A DNA stretch of 64,000 nt from contig NZ_CP041360.1 of assembly GCF_006965485.1 (NCBI RefSeq), positions 6,552,501 through 6,616,500 on the forward strand. Direction: 5' to 3'. The notes under the pieces are model-generated. The model was not told where the DNA came from. It saw nothing but the letters and a program-made list of their open reading frames with translations, and did no database searches. This DNA is from Spirosoma sp. KCTC 42546 (GTDB taxonomy: Bacteria > Bacteroidota > Bacteroidia > Cytophagales > Spirosomataceae). Both the position numbers and the translations under genes were made by a program. Of the stretch, positions 26,874 through 35,145 are shown one piece after another (position 1 is the first letter of the stretch; every line of letters begins with the position of its first letter).

Positions 26874-27545
26874 GCTGAAAATAAATTAATGAACTCTTGT
26901 TAACGACAATGTAAGTTGATTGTGTTTCGCGAAAAAGCAAAGCGGACACTCGCCAAAAGAAACTGATGTGCTTATTAGTTCACGACCATAAACGCCACAA
27001 TCCGCAACTTGATACATCCATAAGGAGTGAATGTTAGAGTTTCTACTTTATTGGGCACGCCGACTCTATCAGATGTTCGTTCCATGGGACCAAAGGAGCG
27101 CGACTGACGATATAGAGCATGGAGTGGCTTTTGTTGTTCCTGAACTGAAGCAGCTGTCACGGTCCGTAATCAACCCTACTATATAGCCGTGAAGCGCCCT
27201 TTATTCGTAGCCTCCTATCTAGCTATGATCGTTTACTACTCCACAAAAAAATCAGCCGCTTACTCAGTAAATCAAGCCGTTAACTCAATATCATCCCTAT
27301 TTTTCTGTTCAATCTTGTACGTTTGAAACCTTAATAAAGAGCAAGGCAATCCTGGCCCATGAGTAGTCATTTTCGCCATTTTCGAACGAAACAACCTGTG
27401 CACGTTTACTTGATTGACCCCCATAAATTTTCCTGACTCTCTGGACAAATCCAGTAACCGACTATCCACTCCACTCTTAAGATTCATCATACATCGACGC
27501 TACTATCCTCCCTTTCCATTTATCTATTAGTTCCATCAAAAAACA
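26874..27545. other. 672-bp region with no intact gene
   Basis: Apart from the possible gene relic at 26975-27070 no reading frame here looks real. Short frames in both directions have no signal peptide, family motif or convincing start. The region separates the isomerase-like gene from the ScyD/E-like gene, which are transcribed away from each other, so it must hold their promoters. Confidence 0.5.
26975..27070 (-). pseudogene. Possible relic of a glycosidase C-terminus
   Basis: The minus strand encodes KVETLTFTPYGCIKLRIVAF before a stop near 26975. The words PYGCxKLRI..F resemble the last residues of some Bacteroidota DUF1680/GH127-like glycosidases. Upstream sequence loses this reading frame. 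If correct, it is the remains of a gene deleted by recombination; the similarity is from memory and short. Confidence 0.25.
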
Positions 27546-28562
27546 ATGATTATGAATTACAAACTACCTCTTTTAAGCTGTGTATTAACGGGATTGCTGG
27601 TTACTAGCTGCCAGGATCACCGAATCCCAGTTCCAGAATCAATCAAAGTAACCACATTGGCTACGGGTTTAGCTTCCCCAATTGGAGTCGATCTGGATGC
27701 CAGTGGCCGCGCCTGGGTAACGGAGGCCGGGACAGGAAACAACGACGGAAAGGTATCCATGATTACGTCGGATGGCAAAGTATACCCGGTTATTACAGGT
27801 TTTGATTCGCAGGTGTTTCAGCCAGGCGAACTGGATGGCTTGAACCATCTACTGTTTGCCGATGGTGTGCTGTACATACTCGGTTCGCAAAGCCGCTTGT
27901 ATATTGCCAATGTAGCCTCGTTTAAACCCGGCGATGCTCCCCTGCTGGCAAAAAATCTTACGCTGGAAGACAAGAAGCAGTTTATCCTCGACTACGTGTT
28001 TCCAACTGGTCAGGATACGGAAGACACGCACTTATATAACATGAGCGTTGGCCCAAATGGCGATCTCTATTTTGCCGATGCCGCTGCCAATGCCATTGTC
28101 CGCCGAACCAAAGCGGGTGTATGGAGTATATTTGCCAATATCCCAAGACTGCCCAATCCAACCCCGGTGGGCCCTCCGTTTATTGACTCGGTACCAACGG
28201 GCGTTGTGTTCGACGGGCAGAAATTCCTGGTCAGTACGCTGGTTGGCTTTCCTTTCCCAGTAGGTGCCTCAACCATTTATCAAATCACTCAGGCTGGTGT
28301 TGTTTCTGTTTATAAGCCCGGCTTTACCAGTTTAGTCGATATCAATCTGGATACAAACCTGGGCGGTCTTGTACTACAACATGGTGTATTTGGTCCTCAG
28401 GGATTCGGAGCTAAAACGGGTGTGTTAACGCAGGTAACCAGCGCTGGAAATTCAATACTAGCCTCTGGGTTAAACCTGCCTACCGACGCTAAATCAGTAG
28501 ACGCTCACACGATCTATGTCACTAGTTTAGGGGATGGGGCTTTATTGAAAATTACGTACTAA
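27546..28562 (+). CDS. ScyD/ScyE-like beta-propeller lipoprotein
   Basis: A 338-residue lipoprotein (lipobox LVTSC, Cys22). The mature protein resembles ScyD/ScyE-type NHL/SMP-30-like beta-propellers, with repeated segments such as LASPIGVDLDASGRAWVTEAGTG, MSVGPNGDLYFADAAANAIVR and SVDAHTIYVTSLGDGALLKI. Cyanobacterial ScyD/E belong to the scytonemin cluster, but family members are widespread with unknown roles. ATG 27546 or 27552 both fit. It is followed by a terminator. Confidence 0.82.
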   Translation: MIMNYKLPLLSCVLTGLLVTSCQDHRIPVPESIKVTTLATGLASPIGVDLDASGRAWVTEAGTGNNDGKVSMITSDGKVYPVITGFDSQVFQPGELDGLNHLLFADGVLYILGSQSRLYIANVASFKPGDAPLLAKNLTLEDKKQFILDYVFPTGQDTEDTHLYNMSVGPNGDLYFADAAANAIVRRTKAGVWSIFANIPRLPNPTPVGPPFIDSVPTGVVFDGQKFLVSTLVGFPFPVGASTIYQITQAGVVSVYKPGFTSLVDINLDTNLGGLVLQHGVFGPQGFGAKTGVLTQVTSAGNSILASGLNLPTDAKSVDAHTIYVTSLGDGALLKITY

Positions 28563-28607
28563 TTAGTTTCTGGAACTCTACCCTGTTCATCAAACAGGTA
28601 TTTCAGC

Positions 28608-28667
28608 GTAACCCTTCTTTTCTGCCAGGTTTAGTCATCGACTTACCAGGCTGAAAAGAAGGGTTAC
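28608..28667. terminator. Terminator-like hairpin after ScyD/E-like gene
   Basis: GTAACCCTTCTTTTC (28608-28622) pairs perfectly with GAAAAGAAGGGTTAC (28653-28667); an inner CCAGG/CCTGG-type pairing shortens the loop. A T-rich tail (TCTTTATTATAG) follows. Confidence 0.75.
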
Positions 28668-28864
28668 TCTTTATTATAGTCTAACAGACAGGTGGTTTTT
28701 GCACGACCTACACCTAGGCCCGTATATATTTACTGGTTACTAAACGGGTTTCGCCCACTAAAGTGACAATCGCTACAGTCAGGCAAGCTTGCTCAATCTT
28801 AGTTGCCTATCAAAAAATAAGTATATTCATTTTTAGAAAGTTGAGAAATTAGCTCGCCATTCCT
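28668..28864. other. Spacer ahead of AraC-family gene
   Basis: About 200 bases between the terminator and the AraC gene; the whole gene-free stretch from 28563 is 302 bases. It must carry the AraC gene's promoter, but no clear TTTG/TAnnTTTG pair or operator stands out. Confidence 0.4.
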
Positions 28865-29716
28865 ATGGTCTTCTTTCGTGAATACGCTCCGCATCCGGCC
28901 CTGAAGTCTTTTGTCCGGCATTACTGGATCATCCATATCCAGCTTGACCCAAGAATTCCAGGCGAGCAATTACCCAAAAAGCCCTACCCACCCAGCACAG
29001 AGCAGTGCCTGTACTTTTACCCCTATGATTTACCACACAGCGTAAAAGCAGGCAATCAGAATCCTGAGGGTGCTACATCGGGTATCATAGTTGGCCAGGC
29101 ACTTACCCGAATGAATATTACCATCAATCCAAACTATCTGATGCTGAAAGTCAGCTTTCAGCCGGGTAGCCTGTTTCGGTTACTGGGCGTACCAATGAAT
29201 CTATTAGTCGACGACCACGCCGATCTGGAAGCGATTACGGGCAAAGCGATAAAGGAACTCTATGAACGATTACCACAGGCAACAGACTACACAACGATGA
29301 TTCGGCTTGTCGAAGAATTTCTCTTAAAAAAAGCCGCTCAATGCCGTCAGCCAGTGTTACCAATTGATAGAGTTGCCCAACAGATGCTTACTCCGGCAGC
29401 TTACCACCAACTCGACCAGTTGGCTCACGATGCCTGCCTGAGTATGCGCCAGTTCGAGCGCAAGTTTCGCGAACGGGTTGGCGTTAGTCCTAAGCTCTTC
29501 ACCCGCATTGCCCGGTTCAGGCAAGCCTATAAACTCCGCGAAGTCGACCCAACCCGCTCCTGGCTCGACATTGCCTATGGCTGTCATTACTACGACCCAA
29601 ATCATTTAGTCAAAGACTTTCAGCAGTTTGCAGGCACAAGTCCAGGCCAATTATTTGAGGAGGAGTTGGCTCATCAGCAACGAATCGAGCGCTTTCATAA
29701 GCGCGGGCACCGATAG
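28865..29716 (+). CDS. AraC-family transcriptional regulator
   Basis: A 283-residue regulator. The N-terminal half (YAPHPALKSFVRHYWIIH...) is the DUF6597-like sensing domain common in Bacteroidota AraC proteins. The C-terminal half (about 185-280) has the double helix-turn-helix: LAHDACLSMRQFERKFRERVGVSPKLFTRI, then ARFRQAY and IAYGCHYYDPNHLVKDFQQFAGTSPGQL. It likely controls the small membrane protein gene downstream (70 bases away). The 42-kb AraC-family protein is a paralogue of the same architecture. Confidence 0.9.
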   Translation: MVFFREYAPHPALKSFVRHYWIIHIQLDPRIPGEQLPKKPYPPSTEQCLYFYPYDLPHSVKAGNQNPEGATSGIIVGQALTRMNITINPNYLMLKVSFQPGSLFRLLGVPMNLLVDDHADLEAITGKAIKELYERLPQATDYTTMIRLVEEFLLKKAAQCRQPVLPIDRVAQQMLTPAAYHQLDQLAHDACLSMRQFERKFRERVGVSPKLFTRIARFRQAYKLREVDPTRSWLDIAYGCHYYDPNHLVKDFQQFAGTSPGQLFEEELAHQQRIERFHKRGHR

Positions 29717-29786
29717 TAAAGTTGTCGTTTTTTTACTATGCTCTTCGTATACGCTTTGCTCAATTTTGCTCATAAATCACACGATT

Positions 29787-30398
29787 ATGAAAAATACGAG
29801 TAGTCACCTCCGCCGGGCAGCTTTCGCTTATTTATTAGCTGGAATAGGCCTTTTAGCCTTTGGATTCCAATTTTGGTTTTTAGGTGCCGTTGAAACAGAA
29901 GCGAAAGGTCGTTTGCTGGCACCATTCATTTTTTTGGCTGATGACGCCTTTGTTCCAACCGAACAGGGAGGCTGGATGGGGCTTATTTCTAAGGTGGCGA
30001 TGTTCATTGGTGCCCTTTCTCTCTGGGAAGCAGGTGAACCTACCGGCTTCGGCAAAAAACGATCCTTGTTATTCATTCCCATGGCCGGAGCCATTGCGTA
30101 TGTGCTGGGTCAGTGGATGCCGTTGCCCTTTGCGCCAATGGGTGCTTTCCTGAGCGGGGTTGGCATGATTGTAGTCGGAATTGCCACCCTGAAAGCCAAC
30201 ATCTGGATGGGTTGGAAACGCTACGTACCCCTAGTAGTGGGTAGTTTTCCATTTGTTTTTATGTTCCCAATACTTCTCCTTTCAGGTTCAAGACCGGCAG
30301 AATTGATCGGTCTCTGGGGCTTCCCCTGGATAACGCTAGGACTAGCAGCATGGCAACGGGGCAATGAAATCGCGAGGACAACACCTAGGCTTTCATAG
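29787..30398 (+). CDS. Multi-pass membrane protein, unknown function
   Basis: A 203-residue protein with about six hydrophobic segments (AYLLAGIGLLAFGFQFWFLG, KVAMFIGALSLW, LFIPMAGAIAYVLG and others). I do not recognise a family with known function. ATG 29787 gives a natural N-terminus with a short positive stretch before the first segment; a longer frame starting at 29628 overlaps the AraC gene and is unlikely. Probably cotranscribed with the AraC gene. Confidence 0.7.
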   Translation: MKNTSSHLRRAAFAYLLAGIGLLAFGFQFWFLGAVETEAKGRLLAPFIFLADDAFVPTEQGGWMGLISKVAMFIGALSLWEAGEPTGFGKKRSLLFIPMAGAIAYVLGQWMPLPFAPMGAFLSGVGMIVVGIATLKANIWMGWKRYVPLVVGSFPFVFMFPILLLSGSRPAELIGLWGFPWITLGLAAWQRGNEIARTTPRLS

Positions 30399-30405
30399 CC
30401 CAGCT

Positions 30406-31869
30406 CTACCCAAGCCGTGTACCGGCTATGTACCATAACGCTGCAATAGCTTTCTGATGTTTGGTTCGCAACTCCTCCAATTTAAGTTGTAAGTCGATCA
30501 GCTTTGACTCGCGACTGTTCACGAGGAATAATGAACTTTCACCCAATTCAAACTTTTGCTGCTCAGCCTGTAATAAGGTTCGCTGATTGACAACGGTCTG
30601 CTGTTGCACAGCCAGTTGCTTTTCCAGTGCTTTTACCTCATTCCAGGCCGCCTGCACATCATTGGCGATCATCCGTCCCGTCTGCTGTTGCTCCAAAGCG
30701 AGCTGTTGGGTTTTAACCTGAATTTGTCGAAGCTTTCCCCGCTCTTTCCTCAAAAACAACGGGAAGTTCAGCTCCAGACTGATCTTGTGATTATCAGGCC
30801 GAAACGCATAGTAGCTTGTCCAGTCATAGCCCACACCAGCCTGGGGAGTTCGGCTCAGTAAACTCGCCTGTAAGGCAATTTGGGGTTGTACTAATGATCG
30901 TTGGAATCGTTCTTCAAGGGCTAATTGACGTCCTTTTGTGGTCAGTTTGAGCAATTCGGGGTGTTGTTCGGACGCCCTTTGCAGCAATTGCTGAAGAACT
31001 GATTCATGAACCAAATCAAGCGAAACCACCTGAGGTACTACGGTGTGAGGGATATCCAGTGGTTGTGGTGTTCCTGTTCGTTCATCGCTTTTCCAGACAA
31101 ATACCGTTAAGCGTAATCGGGCATTTTGTAAATCAACTTGAGCCTGTTGGAATTGCACTAGCCGATCCTGAACCGTAATCAGCGCTTCGGTCGTATCAAT
31201 GGTGGCCACATCCCCTAATAATGCCCGCTGACGGAGTCCCTGAAACCGGACATCGGCAACGAGATACCCCTCCCGAATCAGCCGATACTGCTGGTGCGCC
31301 AGGTACCACTCCCAATAGGTTTTAGCCGCATCATAGAGGGTTTTATTAATCAGCTTCAACCGATCAGCCTCGGCCAGATTAATGGCTAACTGGGCCTGCC
31401 GCAAGGCATTCCGCCGGGCATCGATCAGCAGCCCCTGCCCAATGGGTACCCGTACCCCCAGTGCGGCAAGTCCCGATGAAGGTACGTTATCTTCCGGATT
31501 TAGGTACTGTCCATAGTTCTGATCATAGGTCATCTTTAGGTCAATACCACCGGGCAACACGGGTATAGTTACCCCCGATTGCCACTTGCTATAATACAGG
31601 CTCTGCCCAAATTCCTTCCGATCATAAGCGGAAAACAGTTTCGGATCAAAAGCCCCCCGAGCCTGTAGTACAGCCTGCTTTGCTTCGTCGGTTAGCAAAG
31701 AGGCCTGCCGAACAATCGGATGATGCTCAGAAACAGCTTGGTAAAAATCGGCCGCCGAAAAAACTATAGTAGCCGTGTCGGTGCCGGGGGCTTGTTTAGG
31801 CTGAGCACCCAGCATCAAGGAAAAAAGGCAACCCATCAACACGCCTATTCCTACAATCAACGCTCTCAT
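30406..31869 (-). CDS. TolC-family outer membrane protein
   Basis: A 487-residue protein with a signal peptide (MRALIVGIGVLMGCLFSLMLGAQ) and two helical OEP repeats (LRQAQLAINLAEADRLKLINK; KTQQLALEQQQTGRMIANDVQAAWNEV). It should be the outer-membrane duct for the HlyD-like and ABC proteins encoded upstream. ATG 31869 overlaps the stop of the HlyD gene (ATGA), showing coupling; a longer frame to 31932 is rejected because it would bury the signal peptide. Confidence 0.87.
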   Translation of the reverse strand: MRALIVGIGVLMGCLFSLMLGAQPKQAPGTDTATIVFSAADFYQAVSEHHPIVRQASLLTDEAKQAVLQARGAFDPKLFSAYDRKEFGQSLYYSKWQSGVTIPVLPGGIDLKMTYDQNYGQYLNPEDNVPSSGLAALGVRVPIGQGLLIDARRNALRQAQLAINLAEADRLKLINKTLYDAAKTYWEWYLAHQQYRLIREGYLVADVRFQGLRQRALLGDVATIDTTEALITVQDRLVQFQQAQVDLQNARLRLTVFVWKSDERTGTPQPLDIPHTVVPQVVSLDLVHESVLQQLLQRASEQHPELLKLTTKGRQLALEERFQRSLVQPQIALQASLLSRTPQAGVGYDWTSYYAFRPDNHKISLELNFPLFLRKERGKLRQIQVKTQQLALEQQQTGRMIANDVQAAWNEVKALEKQLAVQQQTVVNQRTLLQAEQQKFELGESSLFLVNSRESKLIDLQLKLEELRTKHQKAIAALWYIAGTRLG

Positions 31870-33218
31870 TTTGCTTTGGTTTCGGTTGGTTCCTGTTGTA
31901 AACTTGGTGGGAAGCCATTCAACTGTCGCCACAATTCATACCAGATCGGGACGTCATCAAGCATTACCCATCCAAACACCCCTGAGCCAACCCGTAGTTG
32001 CTTTGGCCATGGCTGATCACCTGTCAACAGCTTCGGCTTAACGAGCAACCGGTATTTGCCATTTACACCGCCTACGGCATCAATCACGGCAACCTCACCC
32101 CCAAACGTGCCGACAGCTACCGCTGGCCAGCCCGAAAACTGGATAGCGGGCCACCCATCGAATTGAAGCCGAACTGTTCGCCCAGGCTGAATTAAAGGCA
32201 CGTCCATGGCTTTAACGTATAACTCAATGGCGACAGTTGGATTTACCGGCTGCAAGGTGGTAATGGTTTCACCCTCTTTGATCAACTCGCCAATACCCGC
32301 CTTAAACGTCCGGACTACATAGCCATCCTGCGGAGCCCGCACAACATACAGGCCGCGCCGTACATCCACGCTACTAATCTTGTTCTGTAGTTTGGAAATT
32401 TCACCCGTTGCATCGGCCTGATAGGAAACTGCCGAACTACGATCCGAAAGCACTTTGGCTAGTTTTTCCTGATAATCGGCCTGGATGGTGCTCAGATCGA
32501 GCCGGGTATTGATCAGTTCCTGTCGGGATACATTCAATTTGTTTTCCTGCGCAATTACTTTCGCATAATCCTCCTGCAACTTCAGCCGACGGGTTTCCAG
32601 GTCGGTTAAGGAGAACAGCCCATTCTTGTGCCCTTTCTCAAATCGCTCCAACCGGTCCACAGCGATCTGGTAGTTTTTTCGGACAGCAATCAGGTCGGTA
32701 CTATCACTAATAACCTTAAATTCACTCTGCCGAACTTTGTTTCGGGCCGATGCTAACTTAACCTGTAAGCCAGTCCTGAGGGCAGCGACTTGTTCATCCA
32801 GTGCCGAAATTTTAGCTCCTGTTGCCTGTAAACTACCGCGCTTAGCCCCCAGTTGTTCATTGAGCCGAAGGGGAAGCTTAGGGTCAAAATAGTCGTCTTT
32901 GATATCGGAGATAATCAGGAGGGTATCTCCTTTTTTCACCAACTGACCTTCCTGAACGGCCCATCGCTCAATGCGGCCAGCCACGGCATTTTGCACCGTT
33001 TGTGGGCGGTCCTGTGGGGTTAAAGCCGTTACGCTGCCCTCTCCATTGATATTTTGCTGCCAGGGCAGAAACAACACAAGGATGCTAATGAGTAAAATGG
33101 CCTGCATCCAGCGGCCCAGTCGCCGACCTGCATCGGGTTTAGGCAGGGCGTGGAGTGTTTTAAGGGGGTAGTGACTAAAAAGCTGTCCGTCTACCCGTTG
33201 ATTTGACAGATTAAGCAT
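31866..33218 (-). CDS. HlyD-family membrane fusion protein
   Basis: A 450-residue type I secretion/efflux adaptor. It has a cytoplasmic N-terminus, one membrane helix (WMQAILLISILVLFLPW, about 38-54), the lipoyl half-motif GRIERWAVQEGQLVKKGDTLLII, a long coiled coil (about 125-275) and the second half-motif VRAPQDGYVVRTFKAGIGELIKEGE. It bridges the ABC membrane protein and the TolC-family duct. It overlaps both neighbours (8 bases upstream, 4 bases downstream), so all three are one operon. Confidence 0.9.
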   Translation of the reverse strand: MLNLSNQRVDGQLFSHYPLKTLHALPKPDAGRRLGRWMQAILLISILVLFLPWQQNINGEGSVTALTPQDRPQTVQNAVAGRIERWAVQEGQLVKKGDTLLIISDIKDDYFDPKLPLRLNEQLGAKRGSLQATGAKISALDEQVAALRTGLQVKLASARNKVRQSEFKVISDSTDLIAVRKNYQIAVDRLERFEKGHKNGLFSLTDLETRRLKLQEDYAKVIAQENKLNVSRQELINTRLDLSTIQADYQEKLAKVLSDRSSAVSYQADATGEISKLQNKISSVDVRRGLYVVRAPQDGYVVRTFKAGIGELIKEGETITTLQPVNPTVAIELYVKAMDVPLIQPGRTVRLQFDGWPAIQFSGWPAVAVGTFGGEVAVIDAVGGVNGKYRLLVKPKLLTGDQPWPKQLRVGSGVFGWVMLDDVPIWYELWRQLNGFPPSLQQEPTETKAK

Positions 33219-34215
33219 GGGTTTCAGTGTCGGTTTCTAAGGGTAAATCCGTTACAGTTGCAATTTTCTCAACCGCCGTCAGCAGATCAAACACCGTATC
33301 GATTCCGGAGATCAGCTTTTCTACGGAACTCGTAATCAGGACAATAACCAGTTCAGCCGCAACGAATTGACCTAGCGTCATTTCGCGCCCAACCACCAGG
33401 GTTGTACCCAGAATGAGCAACCCACCCGTAACGAGCACTTTGAACGCAACAGCACTGTAAAACAGTCGTTTCAATACCCGAAAGTGATCGGTACGATGCG
33501 CTACATAACTAGCCACCAGCTCGTCCATCCGGTCAATAGGCTCCAGAGCGTCTTCACGCTGGCGATAGATCGGCAGATCGCGGGCCATGTCTTCCAGCCA
33601 GGCTACCACCTTGTATTTATACTTCGATTCATTCAGGCTAGTTCGTAATCCACGTGGGCCGTAAAACCAGCTGATAGCCACGACGGTGAGTAAAGTAAAC
33701 AAGCCAAATCCCAGAAAAATAGGGTGGTAAAACGAGAGCAGAATAATTCCGAACAAAATCTGCACGGCTGCCGCCGTCAGGTCTATCAGTAGCTTGGGAA
33801 GCCCTTTCTGAATCGTCAATACATCGAAGAAGCGGTTCATCAGCTCAGGCGCATCGCGGACGGGCAGGGCTTTCGGCTCAATTCGGGGAAGTCGGTAGGT
33901 GAATTCAAAAGCGGCTTTGGCAAAAATCCGTTGCTGAATAATTTCGACCAATGTCGTTTGACCGACCAATAGCATACCCGAAATAAACACGCCAAGAATA
34001 ATAAGGCCTATCAGCACATACACAGAGCTAAAAACCAACCCGCCCGATACCAGATTGAAAACAGCCTGAATACCAAGCGGTAAAGACAGGCTTATCAACC
34101 CGGTTACCAGCGCATACAGGTAGATGTAGCCAATATCTTTTTTCTCGGTTCCCAGTAACCGGAATAGCCGTTGACTAGGCGATGGTTGTGGTTGTTGATA
34201 TACAGATGAATTCAT
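33211..34215 (-). CDS. ABC exporter transmembrane domain protein lacking the ATPase domain
   Basis: A 334-residue type IV-fold ABC exporter membrane domain: about six helices (IGYIYLYALVTGLISLSLPLGI, VYVLIGLIILGVFISGMLLV, LLIDLTAAAVQILFGIILLSFYHPIFLGFG and others). The region that in HlyB/MsbA-type proteins leads into the nucleotide-binding domain ends at a stop right after DLPLETDTETHA, and the HlyD gene already starts there. No Walker A is present. An ATPase must be supplied by another gene, or this is a reduced exporter. ATG 34215 is chosen because a longer frame would run through the 8-1-8 palindrome. Confidence 0.83.
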   Translation of the reverse strand: MNSSVYQQPQPSPSQRLFRLLGTEKKDIGYIYLYALVTGLISLSLPLGIQAVFNLVSGGLVFSSVYVLIGLIILGVFISGMLLVGQTTLVEIIQQRIFAKAAFEFTYRLPRIEPKALPVRDAPELMNRFFDVLTIQKGLPKLLIDLTAAAVQILFGIILLSFYHPIFLGFGLFTLLTVVAISWFYGPRGLRTSLNESKYKYKVVAWLEDMARDLPIYRQREDALEPIDRMDELVASYVAHRTDHFRVLKRLFYSAVAFKVLVTGGLLILGTTLVVGREMTLGQFVAAELVIVLITSSVEKLISGIDTVFDLLTAVEKIATVTDLPLETDTETHA

Positions 34216-34235
34216 AAGTGTATTACTTAATATTT

Positions 34236-34252
34236 TGATAGTATTACTATCA
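34236..34252. promoter_or_regulatory. Perfect palindrome TGATAGTA-T-TACTATCA, candidate TetR operator
   Basis: An exact 8-1-8 inverted repeat in the 119-base space between the export operon and the divergent TetR-family gene, 21 bases upstream of the chosen export-operon start. Size and position fit a TetR-family operator controlling both directions. Confidence 0.65.
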
Positions 34253-34334
34253 TTATTGCAAACATAACTTTTATCCACGAAAGTTTGTTTCTTCGTTAAG
34301 CGATTTTTACAGAAACGGACAAACTAGTCAATAG

Positions 34335-35045
34335 ATGGAATATAGTGTACTTGTACGGATGAACGAGAAGTTATTTCTGCGTGATCCGGAAAGCTCAGAC
34401 CTGGGGCGTCGAATTGTTCGGCAGGGCGTTTTATTGTTAGCAGAAATCGGCTTTGAAGATATGACGTTTCGGAAGCTGGCAGATCGGATTGGTACGAAGG
34501 AAGCCAGTATCTACCGCTATTTTGAAAACAAACACCGGCTGCTGGTATACATGGTAGCCTGGTACTGGCAATGGCTTGAATACCAGTTAATTTTCCAGAC
34601 CAATAACTTAACTGATCCGAAGGAGAAATTAGAGCGTGTTCTACACATATTGCTTTTAAAGGGTGCTTCGCTACCCACTGGACAGGCGCCTACCGATGCT
34701 ATTGACATTATAGCGCTGCACAGCATCGTTATCCGGGAAGCCAGCAAAGCGTATCTGACCCACCACATTACGGAAGACAATCGCCAGCAGCTTTTCAAGC
34801 CGTACAAAGACTTATGTGGCCGCATCGCCGGTATCATTCTCGAATACCGGCCTGATTACCCCTACGCCCGGTCGCGCGCCAGTTCCATTATTGAAACGGC
34901 TCATTACCAGTCTTTCTTTATGCAATATCTTCCCTCACTAACCGACTTTGGGAACCAACCGAACGGCCTGCCGGAAAGCGAAGATCGTTTGGTAAGCTTT
35001 CTTCATCATCTTCTTTTTTCCTCATTGGAATCGGGAATGGCATAA
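34335..35045 (+). CDS. TetR/AcrR-family transcriptional regulator
   Basis: A 236-residue regulator. The N-terminal DNA-binding domain (about 25-70) has GVLLLAEIGFEDMTFRKLADRIGTKEASIYRYFENKHRLL, the TetR helix-turn-helix. The C-terminal part is a helical ligand/dimer domain. It is divergent from the HlyD/TolC export operon and probably represses it. ATG 34335 is used; ATG 34359 (MNEKLF) is an alternative. Confidence 0.9.
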   Translation: MEYSVLVRMNEKLFLRDPESSDLGRRIVRQGVLLLAEIGFEDMTFRKLADRIGTKEASIYRYFENKHRLLVYMVAWYWQWLEYQLIFQTNNLTDPKEKLERVLHILLLKGASLPTGQAPTDAIDIIALHSIVIREASKAYLTHHITEDNRQQLFKPYKDLCGRIAGIILEYRPDYPYARSRASSIIETAHYQSFFMQYLPSLTDFGNQPNGLPESEDRLVSFLHHLLFSSLESGMA

Positions 35046-35073
35046 ATACGCTATGTATGAGAACCAGCCTATC

Positions 35074-35097
35074 GTGTCAGTTTTAAGAAACTGACAC
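35074..35097. repeat. Short palindrome GTGTCAG...CTGACAC
   Basis: GTGTCAGTTT-TAAG-AAACTGACAC follows the TetR gene. It matches, with a few changes, the side hairpins of the element between thiE and thiD (38137-38245), so it is a single unit of the same dispersed repeat. It may also work as a terminator hairpin. Confidence 0.6.
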
Positions 35098-35145
35098 CAC
35101 AATCTAGCGGATGATGGGCTATCCTTACTTCAGCTTATACAGTTC

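Noticed and set aside
27272..27490. Minus-strand 72-residue frame as a gene
   Set aside because: No family pattern, no signal peptide, unusual composition and no neighbour context.
33211..33240. Frameshift that removed the ABC ATPase domain
   Set aside because: The HlyD gene begins in this overlap with a proper N-terminus, so no ATPase sequence is hidden in another frame.
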